A stretch of 64,000 nucleotides of DNA from Pyrrhoderma lamaoense (taxonomy: Eukaryota; Basidiomycota; Agaricomycetes; Hymenochaetales; Hymenochaetaceae): NCBI GenBank assembly GCA_002794735.1, contig NBAZ01000017.1, positions 1 to 64,000 on the forward strand, given 5' to 3'. Position numbers and translations under genes: made by a program. The notes under the pieces were generated by a model. That model saw only the letters and a program-made list of their open reading frames with translations, had not been told where the DNA came from and did no database searches. Below are positions 25,590 through 40,600 of this stretch, piece after piece; the first letter of the stretch is position 1, and every line of letters starts with the position of its first letter.

Positions 25590-26748
25590 ATGGCAAACAT
25601 TACGGAAACGGCCTTCAAGGCGACGAGCGAATTCTTGTACGCCAACACCGACTTTACGACACTCAACACCTTTGAACGTCTTTGGGCCCAATGGTACCTC
25701 TCCTTCAAGGACCCTTCAATTGCAACGGGTCTCATGTCCTTCATCCTCCACGAACTCGTCTACTTCGGGCGCTCTATCCCTTGGATCATCGTCGACGCAA
25801 TTCCTTACTTCCGTCGATGGAAGCTTCAGCCTAATAAGATACCTACTCCTGCTGAACAATGGGAGTGTACAAAACTTGTACTATTTTCTCATTTTACGAT
25901 TGAACTACCCCAGGTATGTTTATTTTTCCCTTCACACATGCCATGTTTCCACTTTCCTTGCAGTAACGAGTCCGAGTGTCATATCAGTAAACTAACCTTA
26001 CCTACCCTTTTCCTTAGATCTGGCTTTTCCACCCTCTTGCAGAATCTGTCGGAATGTCTACATACCAAGTCCCCTTTCCCACCTGGCGCACAATGTTAGG
26101 CCAAATAGTCATTTTCTTCATCTTCGAAGATGCTTTCCACTACTTCGCCCATAAAGCCCTCCACTACGGCCCCTTCTACAAATACATTCACAAAATTCAC
26201 CACAAGTACTCTGCTCCGTTCGGTCTGGCAGCTGAATATGCGCACCCAGCAGAAGTAATGATTCTTGGAATAGGAACGTTGGGCGGACCATTGCTTTACT
26301 GCTACTTGACGGCTAACTTCCACATCGTCACAATGTACATTTGGATCACCCTCCGACTTTTCCAAGCTATCGATGCCCACTCTGGATATGGTGCGTTTAT
26401 CTGTCCTTAACTCACAAGCCTAAGATAACTAACTAACTATCTACTTATCCGATTTAAATAGACTTCCCTTGGTCCCTTCAACACATACTTCCTTTCTGGT
26501 CTGGGGCTGACCACCACGATTTCCACCACATGGCCTTCGTCAACAACTTCAGCACGTCTTTCCGCTACCTTGACTTTTTCTTCGGCACAGATGACAAATA
26601 CCGAGAGCACAAGGCCAAACTCGCAAAGATGAAGGCCGGCGCATCAAGCCAAGAAGAACGTGAAGCCATCGAGCGTAAAATCAACGAAGAGTTCGAGAAA
26701 GCTGGTTTGGAAGCTGAGAAGGCAGCCGAGAACAAGAGACCTTGGTGA
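25590..26748 (+). CDS. ERG25: C-4 methylsterol monooxygenase
   Basis: Model: join(25590..25913, 26018..26390, 26462..26748), 327 aa. It removes C-4 methyl groups of sterol intermediates in the ER during ergosterol synthesis, with Erg26/Erg27. The three histidine boxes of the fatty-acid hydroxylase superfamily are intact: HYFAH, HKIHHKY and DHHDFHH. Membrane segments precede and separate them. ATG 25590 ([17 protein letters not shown]) follows an A-rich leader and aligns with the family start. The C-terminal 50 residues ([18 protein letters not shown] onward) form a charged helix beyond the yeast protein's end. Confidence 0.94.
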
Positions 26749-29700
26749 AAAGCGACACCTTTTCAACTCTATGCTTTCCCTCTCTTTTCCTCCAATTTTT
26801 TTAACCCTCTAATTAGTTTTCACTTGTCTATTTGATAAACTTTGATAGTGCCTTGTTCTGCTTGTTAATTTTGGAGTTGAGAAGTTACAGAGTAACTGGA
26901 ATTGTCGGCTCGACGTACGGATTTAAACAAATTTAAAGAAATACCTAGACAATAATACGTACATCTTATGTTCTTAGTGGAATAATCATCATAATGTAAT
27001 CGGAAAATAAACCATCGGAAAATCATTTTATCATGTGTCCAGGCTTCAATAACTTCGAAACTTGTAATGGTCCCTTGCTCCTCTTTTCACATAAAATTAA
27101 AAATGCGATTACCAACGAGGCTTGAAAGCAAGTATTTCATAGCAATAGTAGATATAATGTATAGCGAGAAATGGGCGGTGGCACATCACTCTACACCTTG
27201 CATCACCCAACAATCAATCTGTATGTTACTCGTGTCACTCCTACTCACATATGTAGCCACTTTGCTCCAAGCTCCAAAACCGCGATTATCGCACCGTCTC
27301 TTCTCCTGCCTTTAACAGAGTACTGATAGTATTGTATGAATCGACTTCTGAGTTACTTCCACCGGATTGATCGGGCTACAACCATGAGTTATACCCAACA
27401 CCAAGGAGAATCGAAAGAATAAATGAGAATAAACCAAGGGATAATGTAAGAAGGGTGGATGGGGTAAAGGAGCCTACTAGGAACCCCAAACTTCTCAATG
27501 TCACAGTTAAAGCCAATGGATGGAGCCGATCTTTTGGCACTCAAGGCATAATTATGATGTCAACTTCAATCTCTTTCTCAAATAGCTGTAAGGTACTTCA
27601 TATCAAAACATCAAATATAATACGCACTGAAAGGATACTTGCATACATGCACATCTCTGTATCTTCAGAATAGAACTGGTCTTATCAATGATTCCAAGTC
27701 CCTGCATCCTATAAATCATGGTCGGCTGGCTAAGCTTAAGCCATAGCTCCAATATCTAGGACTGAAATCCTTTCGGAATTACATCACTACGGATTATCCT
27801 ATAAGTTTGACTTGAGAAATTGCACGACCTCTTACTCGATTTGTAATCATATAATCTAGACTGTAAATAACGGACCTCGGTGCTCGGTCCCGAGATGTGC
27901 CTGTCAAGTCTAGTTAGTATTCATTAAAAGAACCTACACTACCCTAGTAATGTTATTATGGCTACTTAGATGACATCTACTTCAACATTTTTGTCTATCA
28001 TACTTATCTCTCATACCTATTGGAGTAGCTTATTTGCTTCGCTTAGTATACTTGCCGTACTTATCGTGCTGACATATCTCCGAGCTGGATGGAATGAGAA
28101 AAGACTTGCAACGTCCAGAAAAGACAAAGAATCTAGGAGTCAAATCTATCCTCGAGTCTAAATAAAGCTCATATTTCAAGTCCCCTCTAAGAAGAGAGAC
28201 AGCGCTAAGAAAAGTCTGACTGTTGCCAGTACTCAAACACAGGCTATAGATCGAAATACCAAAATCTAATCTTGAAGCTCGAGAGCCAGATGCGGGAGAT
28301 GTCCGATGGAGCACTGGGACAATGCACATCATACGATACCTCAGAGGTGTGTGATTATAATATCAATAGCTGTTATTGGTACACGACTTGATCCTTGAGA
28401 CCAAGATGTGCACATACTCTTTTATACTGATACTCATCACATCCACGCATCTCAATATTATCACTTAGCTCACACATACCTTTCATTTCCGTTCTTCAGG
28501 ATTTCTCAAGTCTGGGCTTAGGAATTCCCACCAGTGCATACCCACTATCCCCAAAAGGATGTTATCTAAACATACCCCATGTCTGCTTGACGTTTTGATA
28601 GCACTCACCGTGTTCAGGAGTTTCTATCTCCCGAATGGGATACCCTACTTTTATCACACGCCCAGTTACAGGAGACGAGTAAGTATATCATGGATATAGT
28701 CAGATGCAACAAGAATAATCGTAACATGATTATAACATGCTTATACCGTCTAAGCCTTTACGAGTCATTCCATGAATTTCAATTAAGGCCGAATCAAAGA
28801 AACCTAGAATCTCATGATCAGAAAGAGAAGTGTGTTGGATATCACTTCTTCTGTAGTGCTGGGTAGTCAATATCTGAGTCTGATAACTCTATGATTCTTG
28901 GATTTGCTACGGGGATGCTGCGGTCAAGAGCAAAAACAACGACGCACCCACGCGTTCAAGACGTCCGTTTTCACACATCCCATGAGCTTCAGCCAATGAT
29001 CCGAGTCACATAAGCAGTTAGCATTCCCAACAGAAAGATAGAAGCCATTATATGAGGGAAGAGTTATGAGAAGAGTGGGAAGAGAGAACAGACAATGAAG
29101 AGATAAGCGATTCTGATTCTGGACAGACACATTCGACATTATGCGCGTCAAGTGTATCATCACAACCATATGCAATTATCAAAGAAAGGGAGTGCCTAGA
29201 GAGCGTCAGGTACACTCACATGTATCACGCCGATTGACTTCTAGACAACAAAAACTACGTCAACCAAACGCTGAAGACATATTTCCTTCGAAAAGGTCCA
29301 CACATTCTTACCTAACACATACCAAAATCTTCTAATCTTCCCGAATTTCTGTTGTAAAGAATAGGATAACATGATACTTCTCATCTCTTCTGAAATTCTC
29401 AGTCAAAACAAACAGATCTCGAATTAAATCTCACTCTTCTATTCATTCATTGGTGATAAGTAAGAACTCTCGAACTCGATCAAACACATGTGCAATAATA
29501 ATATAATACACATACTGACAGAAGCAAACTGCACAGCCTACAGAACCAGATCAGAGCCACGTTAATCCCATATAGCATGTGTTTCTGTTTCTTGTTCTCT
29601 CGGCCTACAATAATACTTCTTCACTTCTATGCTTCTTTGTTTCCGATACTACTAATTACAACTACAGAATACACACAAAATGCATAGAGCATGTAGAGCA

Positions 29701-32700
29701 CATGGTAGCCGAACCATAATCATGATAATCTCAACCATGACGCTCTGGCATAAGCTAAACATGTCATCCAGTGTATTTTCCCGCCTCATTTTCTTCTTAT
29801 TTCTACAACAAAACATGCAAATGCCATTAAGTAAGCACACTGCGCTACCCGAGGCTAAACATCTACGTATATGTGGCTCTGTAGTATAAGTTCAAGTCAC
29901 GAATAGCCTTAAGTCAAGAATAGAGCAGAATACAAAACTAAAGAAAGAAAGAAAATCTGATAAAAGCTCCTCGAGACTTGAAGTCAGGACCTTTCTCTTT
30001 ATCAAAACTATGACCATTATCACCGTGACTATCAATAGCCCCGAACATCGCATCGTCAAGCCCAGTATCATCAATATAAAGTAACATCGCACGCTATACA
30101 TAGTAGAATAGATAATATAATAAGAATAAAGGATAAAATAAAGAATAAGAATTAGTGTCAGCACCCGGATCCACCCATTCTTCAAAAATCCTTTCATCCC
30201 AATCCTCGGACCTGATTCTATAAATACTTGTCACACATTCCGGGGCCCAGTATTTATCCTTGTTATAACATCGAAAACTACATAACTGAATATAGTCATA
30301 CTGTACTGCTTACTTAGTATCGCATTGTACCCTGTACCCCGTATTCTTGTGTTATTCTATTCTGCCGTCCACCTTCTCCTCTTCTATCGCCCATTACTAC
30401 CTTCCTTCCTTCCATCACTCGAGAGTTCATATAACTCATATTCTCGTATTCAATTCCACCTTCTACTCAACATTCCATCCATCTTCAACACTGTATAACT
30501 CCATCGCTGTTAAATATGTACATCCTACAATTACAACTACTTTTTTTAGAAATGCTCATGCTAATAATTACTACGTTTAATCCCTTCCAATCCAATTCGA
30601 TCCCCCCCCCCTATCTCGAAAATGGGCATGTACCTACCGCTCTACCAGCGACCACCCTCTTACCAGATTCTCAGGGGGGAAGCATTTCGGGGAGGGAAGG
30701 GAGTGAGGGCCACAGGGGTAGATGCAGACAGGGCCAGGGACAGAAAAGAAGGGACGGGTACAAAAGAAGAGTTTATCATATCTACATGTATATACAAAAA
30801 TAGCAGCGATAGTACCAATATACGCACATGCACGAGGTTGAGATATTTAATATACAATTTACTAGTGTCTGATATAAACTATAGACACGATAATGGGACG
30901 GAAATGGATAAACGAGTGTGCTCGTGACAGTTATGAAGAGATGATACCCATTTTTTTACAAGTGACTATTGATTGTAGGGATGAGCGAGAATATGATTTA
31001 AATAGGTAGCTAAAGTGGTCTTAATTCTATTCTTAGGCATTCAACACATTATACAGCACATTACACCGTAGAATCCAATGTAATACATACAAGTATCCAG
31101 TTGTCGTTATCCATCTAGTGACTGATAAGCCCTAACAACACCAACAAACAAACAAATATGAGAACATAACAACTAGAAAACGACATAACGCAGGCGGAAC
31201 CAAGAGAGCCTCTCAGGATCTTCCAAAGTCTAAATAGGCATACAACAAGAGATCTCTCACCTCACTTACCCCCAATTCCAAGTCCGAGGTCATCAATAAA
31301 CTCTTTCAAAATCAGTCTCACATTAATATCGTCATGTCACCCGCACTACCCCCATTATCCATTATCCATTATGCATCTACACCAACCATCAACCATCAAC
31401 CATCGTCCATCAACACCTCATTCCTTACCCAGTCAATCCCTTTCGTAACTTCCACCACCTATCCTCCACCCGCAAATCCACCGAAGCTAGTTCTTGTTTC
31501 TACTCAGCAATGAGATTATCCATATCAAAATCATATCTTACAGTCTTGATATTATCCCATATCCCATATTTGGATCAATCCTCAATCCACGACAAGACAA
31601 GACAAGACAGTACTCCTCTCTGAATCTTCTGTTTGTGGTGGTTCAGATACATGTATCAAAGCTCAAAGAGTCAGAGTTCCGAACTGAAACTACAAAGAAA
31701 AAGAGAAAAAAGAGAAAGGAAAACCTGGAAATACGAAAAGGAAACAAGATATCGTCGATTCGTCGAATTGTCCCTATTTCTCATTTCTCTTCCCTTTCTC
31801 CCCCATCTGATCACATACACATACACAATCATACACACATCATAGATACATACAAAAAAAAACGAAAATTCAGAAGAAAAAAAGAGAGAAATCAAATAAA
31901 ATTCCCAGAGTCCATAACTTTTAATTTCCTCGAATGAGAATGAGAAAAAAAATTTCGAAAACTTTAAAAATTGTTTGATACTTCGTGTGGATCAAGTAAA
32001 AAAAGTTCTCAACTACCCAACTCTCAACTACCAACCTCACAACTTCACAAACCCTTGGCTCTAAGGCTCTAAAAAGAAAGCTCTATGGGTACATATACAC
32101 CCTCACCCGGCTTCAACCTCGGGCCTCCCAAACTAAACCTTTCCAAGCCAAGACCCAAGACGTAGACCCAAGGCGCATAAAATAAATATACACGTACTTA
32201 GTACTAGCCACAAAAGAAAAGTAGAAAAGTAGAAAAAGAAAAGGTTTTATTTTTAACCCACACGCACACGCAACATCACATGGGGCGCAATCGTCGTATC
32301 CGCATGCTACTAGTATATCATATATGGGCCGCCAAGAGCTAGAGCTAGAGTTAGAGCTATACACACCATGATCATGATCATAACCCTCTTGTATCGATAC
32401 ACCCTTTCACTTCTGACATCCTTTTTGGATTCGGATTCGTATTCTTATTTTTATTTTTTACTTACTTGTCTATACTTTAATTTATTTTTATTTTTGTATC
32501 TATACCTAACGTTGACTTGTGTCCCTTTCCGTCGATCCCCCCGCGTTCCTCCTTCACGCCGACCCAACTTATTAATATTTCTATCACATCGTACCCAATC
32601 ATAGGTATCTATCAATATCATCAACATCGTTATTATAACCCCGGACGGACATAAGCAGCATCTATTTTATATTTATGTTTATACTTAAGATATATGATAT

Positions 32701-34648
32701 GTTCTCCGGACCTTTTTTTCATATGCACATGGCACATGTCGCGCGCACAATATTCTCCTTTCTCCTTTCCTCTCCCTTGATTTTATTCTATATTATGTTT
32801 AATATTTTATGGTTTACGTCTATTTCATATTTCGAATGCGCTGATTTAGCCTATTCTCCCCCTTTTTGTGCAGAGGTGTTTTCTGTTTTCTTTCAACTTT
32901 CCGTAGCTCCTCCCCATCCAGCAATAAAAATAAAAATTCCGCAAATCTTTGTCAATCTCAACCCCCCACGAATCTCAGAATACCGAGACAAATAAAAAAA
33001 GTACTAGTGGGGATTAATTTGCTCTATCTCGGTATTTGTATGTATACCTTTTTTTTTCATACGTTCCGTTTTCCTTTTATTCTTTTTCTTTTTTCTTTCT
33101 GTTGGTTGGTCTGTCGACGGTTCTTAGGTTTCTCGGGATCGGAAATTCCCCTTCCTCCCTCTGTTTAGGCCAGTCGCCAATCGCCAGTCATCATGTCCCA
33201 TGTCCCCGATCCGCCCTTCCCGCGTAGGTTTCAATTTCTTCTTTTTCCGAGTAAATCCCAAATTTCCAAATTTCCACTTCCACACCTCCCGTCCCCTTTC
33301 CCATTCCCAAATTTCCTCGATTTCCTCGATTTCCGAATCCGATAACCTCTCTTTCTGGGATAGATAACCCTGAATAAATATAGACCGTGTTTGACATATT
33401 CGACATACCTTATTTACGAAAGCCCGCCTTCCGCCTCCGGTCACTCATCTTCTTATTTATAAATCCTTGATCTCTAATTTATACCCGTTCATATCTGCCA
33501 CAAGTGCCCAAAGGTCCCCCCTCCCCTTCGCACCCGCTTTCCTCGTCCTTCGTTAGCCGATCTCTTCATACTCCTTCATTCACTTTACTTCGCTCTACTC
33601 TACTCTACTCTGCCTTGCCCCTGGTAGCGTGGACCTATCTCCCCATAGCAATCTATACCCATATAAATCCATATCCCTTATTAACCTATCCACCTTAAAC
33701 CTCCCCCCTCCCTCCTCAACCCGTTTAGTCCGAAGCACCGCACATACCCATACTGCCCCCCTTTCCCCCTAACCTAAAACCTAAGGACGAAAAAAAAAAG
33801 AGACTAAAACCCAATTTTTTTTTTCCCTTTTGTTTGTTTGTGCACCACACGCACCACTTAGCACTTACCACGCACACCCTTTGCTTTCTGACTTCTCCTA
33901 CCCCTACCCTACCTACTTACCTGTCTGCTCCTGCGTCAGGACCTTGGGTCTCTCCTCCTCTCTTCTATATCAGACTTTTAGGGGTTTCCTTTCCTTCGTA
34001 CTCTCTATCTCCTTTCCCGGGATTTGACTGAGATCTAGCACTTCTCACCTCTCATCTCTCACCCTCAATCGTTTCCACATCTTTCTCAGGTACTCTACTC
34101 GCCAGCGTTCAGCTTCCTAAGCTTCCATCCGTCTTATCTCTCTCTCTCTCTGCCTGCAGAGAAGAACAAGCGGTGAAAAAAGGGACCTAAGAGAGTGTGA
34201 GTTATCTATCTACCGTTTTTTTCTTGGAGGGTTTTCCTGTAAGGTGTTTTTCGAACTCTTTGTGCGTATCTTACTTTTATTCTTTCCCTGCTCCTTTTCT
34301 CCTTCTACGTGAGTGTTTTGCTGGTTGTGTTGTGTATTGTGTGTGTATATGCTTTCGTGCTATGTATGACGGGGTGCATACATGCACACGCATATGCACA
34401 TGCTCGTCTCCCGCTGCCTCTTTCCACCCACCTCTCTCTATCTCTCCTCTTCGTCTTGTCTTCATCCTCGTCTTACTAACTCCCTCTCCCCTCTACTCCC
34501 ATATATTTTGTATATCCCGATCCACAATATGACCCGACGAACATGCCGAAACACACAAATAGCAGCCCCGCTTCACCAAAGCTTAGAGAAGGAGAATCAT
34601 ATATATATAAATAAGACCAGAAGTTTTAGAGAGAAGTGAAGAAAGAGG
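26749..34648. other. 7.9-kb stretch without a recognisable gene; pyrimidine-rich toward its right end
   Basis: By far the longest empty stretch here. From 26.7 to about 30.2 kb the composition is ordinary AT-rich intergenic DNA with no frame I can assign. From about 30.3 kb the plus strand becomes C/T-rich with short repeats such as GACAAGACAAGACAAG (31.59 kb), ACCATCAACCATCAACCATC (31.38 kb), TTCCTCGATTTCCTCGATTTC (33.31 kb) and TCTCTCTCTCTCTCTG (34.14 kb), plus a C9 run at 30.60 kb. It ends at the permease start, so its right part is probably the promoter or 5' UTR of that gene. Open frames inside are low-complexity Ser/Leu/Pro/Phe translations of the C/T bias and are not genes. Confidence 0.5.
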
Positions 34649-37600
34649 ATGATTTCCTTTGTAGATCGGTTGAATGCTCGAGTACGTTTCGTTTCGTTTC
34701 GTTTCGTTTCTCTCCTTTCTACTACCTTCTTTCTTGTCCCCGTGTCCCTCACTTGCCGCCCTTCGATTCGCATCGTCGTACCACCTCCTCTATCCCTTCG
34801 TACTCGTATTCTTCCTTTCTCCGTTCTCTTCTACTCTACTACAATCCAAGAGGCAACCTGTGACACCTACAACCCAAATCAATTCATACAACCCGATGCC
34901 CGACGACCGACACCCTACCGACGACCGACACCCTACAAGCACCGAACTAAGCGTTATCTATCGGCACGCATACAACTCATTTCCCTCCCCCTCTTCATAA
35001 CCAATAACCAAATTTAATCATCCATCAATAAAATCACTTTAATCTCTTCTTAGCTTATTTTATTCTTTTTTGATGATCTAATACCGTTCCGTAACTCAAC
35101 TCAACTAACCTCTTTTCCTTTCCTTTACACATCCCTCAACTCCAACACCCAACACTCTCACCAAACAAACATAAAAACAAACAAAATGCAAACAAACAAA
35201 CGAAACAAAATGTATAGGTAGCAGCTTCAAGCTTCGGTCGTTGGTTCTGTCTAGAAGGTTCAGGTCATCCTCGCCAGAGAGTTGGATCTCGGTTCCTCGT
35301 GAGTGAGATCCCCCTTAAATACGTCCTCCGCTAATCTCTACCTCGTTTTTTCTGTTTTTCTAACTGGGTCAAAATTTGATTTCTTACTCTTTGACTTACA
35401 TCACCGTCACGTTCAACTCGACAATTCGATGGGTATTGACCTCTTGTTTCATATCAAATTAAATCAAATTACGAATTTGAATTTGAATTCGACTCGACTC
35501 CGTACCCGCGCACGACGTACCTCGTACCTTCTCGGGGGTACATCTCTATCTCTTTCCTTGAATATCTCTTTCTTTGGATATCTCATGATAAACAATGCCC
35601 AACTATATACAACTCTTACAACCTGTTTTAAAAAAAAAAACCTCGCCAATCATCTCAACCCTGAAAATACTTCCCTTTCGTCATCGGTATCTCTCTCTCA
35701 ACTCTTTTACAAACAAATACCTTTTCTCGCGACCCTTACAACAACGCGCTTTTATTTCTTACTCCTCCTATCCCTCCTATCCCTTAAAACCACCATCGAC
35801 CCTGGGGGGGGGTGTCTTTCTTTACCTCGGGATGGGATCTTTTTCCGGTCGTGTGTCGCCTGGGTTATCTCTCGTGCTTCCGTGCTCAACTGGGTTAACA
35901 TACGTATAATCATATGCTAACGTACTATCATTGCTCCTACGTTCTGGCTTCTGGCTTCTGGCTTCTGGCTTCTGGCTTCTGTCTGATTATGGGATTATGC
36001 TGCGTACGGCCGTGTGGGATATTGGGATAATGGGAACTTTTTGTCTACCCACGGGGTTGTTGATTCCAAATCAATTCATTCTTGTTTGGCTATCCACTTT
36101 TTTTATGCTTTCTCTACTCTTTACACGGCTACACACACTCTCTTATCTATGCGTTTATATGCGACATAACTCGACCCGTTGATTGCATCAAAAAAATTCC
36201 TGGAACTTCTTTGTCTATCCGAACACATACATGGACACACACATGGACACACACACGCACACGCATACACCCAACTCGTAGACCGAAATCCGCGCAGGAC
36301 TAACAACATGGGCCGCAATGGCCTACATCATCTCCGTCAACGCCTCCATCCTCTCCGCCTCCGGCGGCCCCTGCACATGCACAACCTCCGACTGCACACC
36401 CTCCACGCCTCCGCCTCCTACTCACTCTGCGTGAACGACGTCCGCCGAGACTTGATCACAGCCAGCGCGGCCTCAGCCGCCCTAGCCTCCTCCTTAATGG
36501 GCATCTTCGCTAACATACCCGTCGGCTCGCACCTGGCTTGGGCCTCAATGCGTATTTCACGTATTCGATCGTGGGTGTGAATGGATCTGGGAGTACGACG
36601 TATGGAGAGGCGCTTGCTGCTGTTTTTCTTGAAGGGTGAGGAAGTCGCTCTCTCTTTACTCTCTTCTCTCTCTACTCTCTCTCTTCTCTCTCTTTATCTA
36701 TCTCTATTCTCTGTTTTCTTACGAGTGATCTTGATATACTGACTTTCTTCGTTTGCTCTCATACATGCTCGTTATACCTCTACCTCCAAACCAAAACTCT
36801 CTCGTTCTGTTGTTCTCTCGTACTCAACTCCTACAAAAAAAAATGAAATCAATCTGGATCTACGATTTACGATCTACCTTCTCTCTGGAACCCGATTTTC
36901 GATTTTCGATTTTCCCTTCCCTCCCTTCTTTTTTTTTTTTATTGGCGATCATCGGTCCTTCGCGGGCGCACTTTCAATAATTGAAAAAAAAAATTAAACT
37001 TAAACCCGATAATAATTAACTTGGGTTTTCGATTCCTAATTTTTACACGAAAAAACGTCATTCTTGATTTTTGTTTCCTCCTCGGTTTTTTTTTTCTTTA
37101 TTTTTTTGGGAAAAAAAATATGGTTCGGGTCTCCTCTCTCTCTCGGCTTTCCTGTGGTTTTCTCTTCCCTCCCTTCCTCTGTTTTTTTGCTTTTGCTTTG
37201 ATCTCGCTCTCGACTTTGGTCTTGACTTCTGGATCTGATTACGAACTATTGGAACTGGCTAACTGACTCCTGGGTCCTGTCTTCTGTGCACAATCTCGTC
37301 TTGGATCTCATACCTGATCCCTGACAACTATTCTGTGTCTGCCTTTGCATGACTACTTGATTAATTACACACCTTTACCACAACCCTACCCCCACCCTCG
37401 TTAACATATATACTCTTTTTTTATAACTCCTTGGATCCACACATTCTTCTACTTCCCACTCGACGCTCATCCGTTCATCCATGTGTGGCGCCCTACACCC
37501 CTACCCCCTTTCTGCCAACTATCAACTTGGGACCTTTTCATGATAACGATTGATTTATTGGCTTGTCTCTCGTTCAAAAATCTCCGTACGCTGATCCACC

Positions 37601-40600
37601 GATCCACCATCTCCCCTCTCCCCTCCTCCGCTCTTCCCACGCCCTTTCCCCCTTCTCTGTCTTGTTCCTCCGGTACTTACTTCTTTGCGGCTACGATCTT
37701 CTCTTCTCCCCTTTTGGGTTTTTTATTCGAAAAATAAATTGTTCTTGCTGTGGTTAACCTTGTTTTATCTCTTTTAATGCTCCTTGCGGCGGGTTACTTA
37801 CCTGGTCGTTTGTCACTTCTGTCGTCCTCCTCCTTCGCGGTGCGGTGCGAACACCACCTGGATCTCCAACTTCTTGGGGGTGTTGACAACTAACTTTGGG
37901 ACAACTTGCGCGATTCGCTCTCTCTCTCCTTCCTTCTCTGGTTTCACGGTCTCTTGCAAAATTTCTTTCATGCTATATGTCATATGCCATGATTATGATT
38001 ATCATCCAACGTGATATATCATACGCCAAACCATTTGACATCTTACGATCCGGTTTGTCTGATGTTTGATGATATATGATATATGATGTATGGCATATGG
38101 CGTCGGTATTCTGGGACATTTCGGCGTTTGATCTAATAATCTATCGTTGTTATACCTAATCTTCTCTCCTTCCTCTCTTTCGGGACTATGCGTTATATGT
38201 AATATGCTAAATGGATATCCGTCCGGTTGCGGATCCCTCCCGTCTTACTTTCCGACGATTCGCGGGATCTACTCGACCTAATTGCTGTTCGACCTTGATT
38301 ATTGTCTCGCTCGTTGCTTCTCTTACTTGTCTCTATCCTTGCGCATCCAATCTGTCTTCGAATATATCATGATTTCCCTTTGGCTACTGATTTCACACAC
38401 ACACACACATACACAACCACTCACATTCACAAATGATACCATCCCCCTCCCCCTAATAGGTGGATATTCTTTCTACTCTCTTTACTAGGTGTTCGTCAAT
38501 GGCTTGCACGTGCCATGCCACATTCACTCGTCATGGCCGTCGGTGCTGGTATCGGTTTCTTCATTGCGTGAGTCTCCCCTTTCTCTTTCTCTCTCTAAGT
38601 CTCTTCTTCTTCTTTGGTTTAAAAAATATGAAAAAACGATTCATATCTTGTTTTCTTCGTATGTCTCTCTTTTTCACACACCCCCCCCCCCCACCTTTTG
38701 ATTTGATGTTTTTCTGTTGTTCTGTTATTCAATCGGTTCTGACATACATGCATGTATTCATATGATTATGATCATGTTAATTGTTACGACTCACGACTTC
38801 CCCCTTCAAATCCAAATCCAAGTCATCCTTTAATAACCCATCAACCCATCAACCCATCAACCCCCTTTAATTTGCTTAACTATCCACATTAAAACTTCAT
38901 CAATCCTACCATTTTCGAATTAAAAAAACCTTCTTTATTAATATACCAAACTGACCAATTTCCTCCTCCCCCCCCGGGTTCTCGTTTCCATATGATAGGT
39001 TTATCGGATTGTGTAAGTTCCATCTCTCCTCTCCCATTCTCCCAAGTCCTTGTTCACACATTAACCTACTCCCTCTATCCACTAATAACGAAAATAATAA
39101 CGAAAATCCACGAAACCGATATCTAAATAAACAAAACGAATTCCAATACTCAACCAAACGAATACCACGAATACCTAAATAAACGAATACCAACCAACCA
39201 ACCAAACTTCCTCTTCTCCTCTTTCGCTATACGTCCGCTGCACGCTACATATAGCCTCCGGAGGTCTCTTCGTCGTCGGTGGTGATACGACGAACTTTGT
39301 TGGACTTGGGGGGTGTAAAGAAGAAGGTGTGTGTGTGTTTTTCGATTGTTGATTTTTTTTTTCGAATCGGTTTAGGTATTTATGAATTGACTAACCAAAT
39401 CTAATTGAAATTTGTTTTTGTGGCTTATTGGTGGTTTTCGTATCAACCTGCCTTATTCTACCAAAAAAAATTGATATGGTGCGGTGGTATCGTGATGCGC
39501 ACTCGTATACGGCAATGACGATTATTATACATATGATGGGAAATAGACTATGTCGATGGGTTATCTTATTTCTGTGCCCGCCATGTTTTACAGAACCCGA
39601 CTACCTGGCTTGGGATATTCGTAGGCGGGTGAGTACAACAACAACACCCAACACATCTTCTATCCTATCCACTAACCAAACACCCAAAACTTCTCTCTCG
39701 CAAAACACTCTATGCTATACGTATTTACAAACACACACAGGATATTCACAGTATTCCTAATGCTCTACCGTATCCGAGGGTCCATCCTCATTGGTATCTT
39801 CCTCGTATCCATCATCTCTTGGCCTCGTAATTCTTCGGTGACGTATTTCCCGCATACGGATAGTGGAGATGACTTGTTTGATTTCTTTAAGCAAGTCGTC
39901 ACTTTCCATCCTTTAAGTAAAACCGGTCTTGCTATTGACGTGAGTTTCCGTTTTCTATCACAATCTACCAGCATTGCTCTATTTTTCATTTCATTATAAT
40001 CTAATCTAAATATGTTACTTATTCTCACTTCTCTCCCACTCTTCCGTAGTGGTCAAGCTACTCAACAGGCCGAGTCTGGTACGCGCTAATCACCTTCCTC
40101 TACGTCGACATCCTCGACACAACCGGCACACTCTACTCAATGGCCAAGTTCGCCGGACTCCGAGATCCAGTGACGATGGACTTTGAGAACAGCACGATCG
40201 CCTACTGCGTCGACGCCTTCACGATCTCCATGGGCGCCCTCATGGGCTCCAGTCCCGTCACGGCCTTTGTGGAGAGCGCGACGGGTATTTCGGAAGGTGG
40301 GAAGACGGGTATTACGGCGCTTGTGACTGGGATTATGTTCTTTGTTTCTGTTTTCTTTGCGCCTATTTTTGCTAGTATACCCCCTTGGGCTACTGGGGGT
40401 GCTTTGGTCATTGTTGGGAGTTTGATGATTAGGAAGTAAGTTCAAGTCCCATATATACGTTTTATCCACCTCTCCCCCCTCTTTTATTTTTCCGGGTCAG
40501 GGTTAAAACTAACCATTAATCGCTCTTTAAATTCAAACTTAGTGTACGAGAAATCAACTGGGACTACGTCGGCGACTCCGTCCCCGCCTTCCTAACCCTC

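Noticed and set aside
30300..34648. Many Ser/Leu/Phe/Pro-rich open frames
   Set aside because: They are explained by the C/T bias of the plus strand and contain no domain or splice structure.
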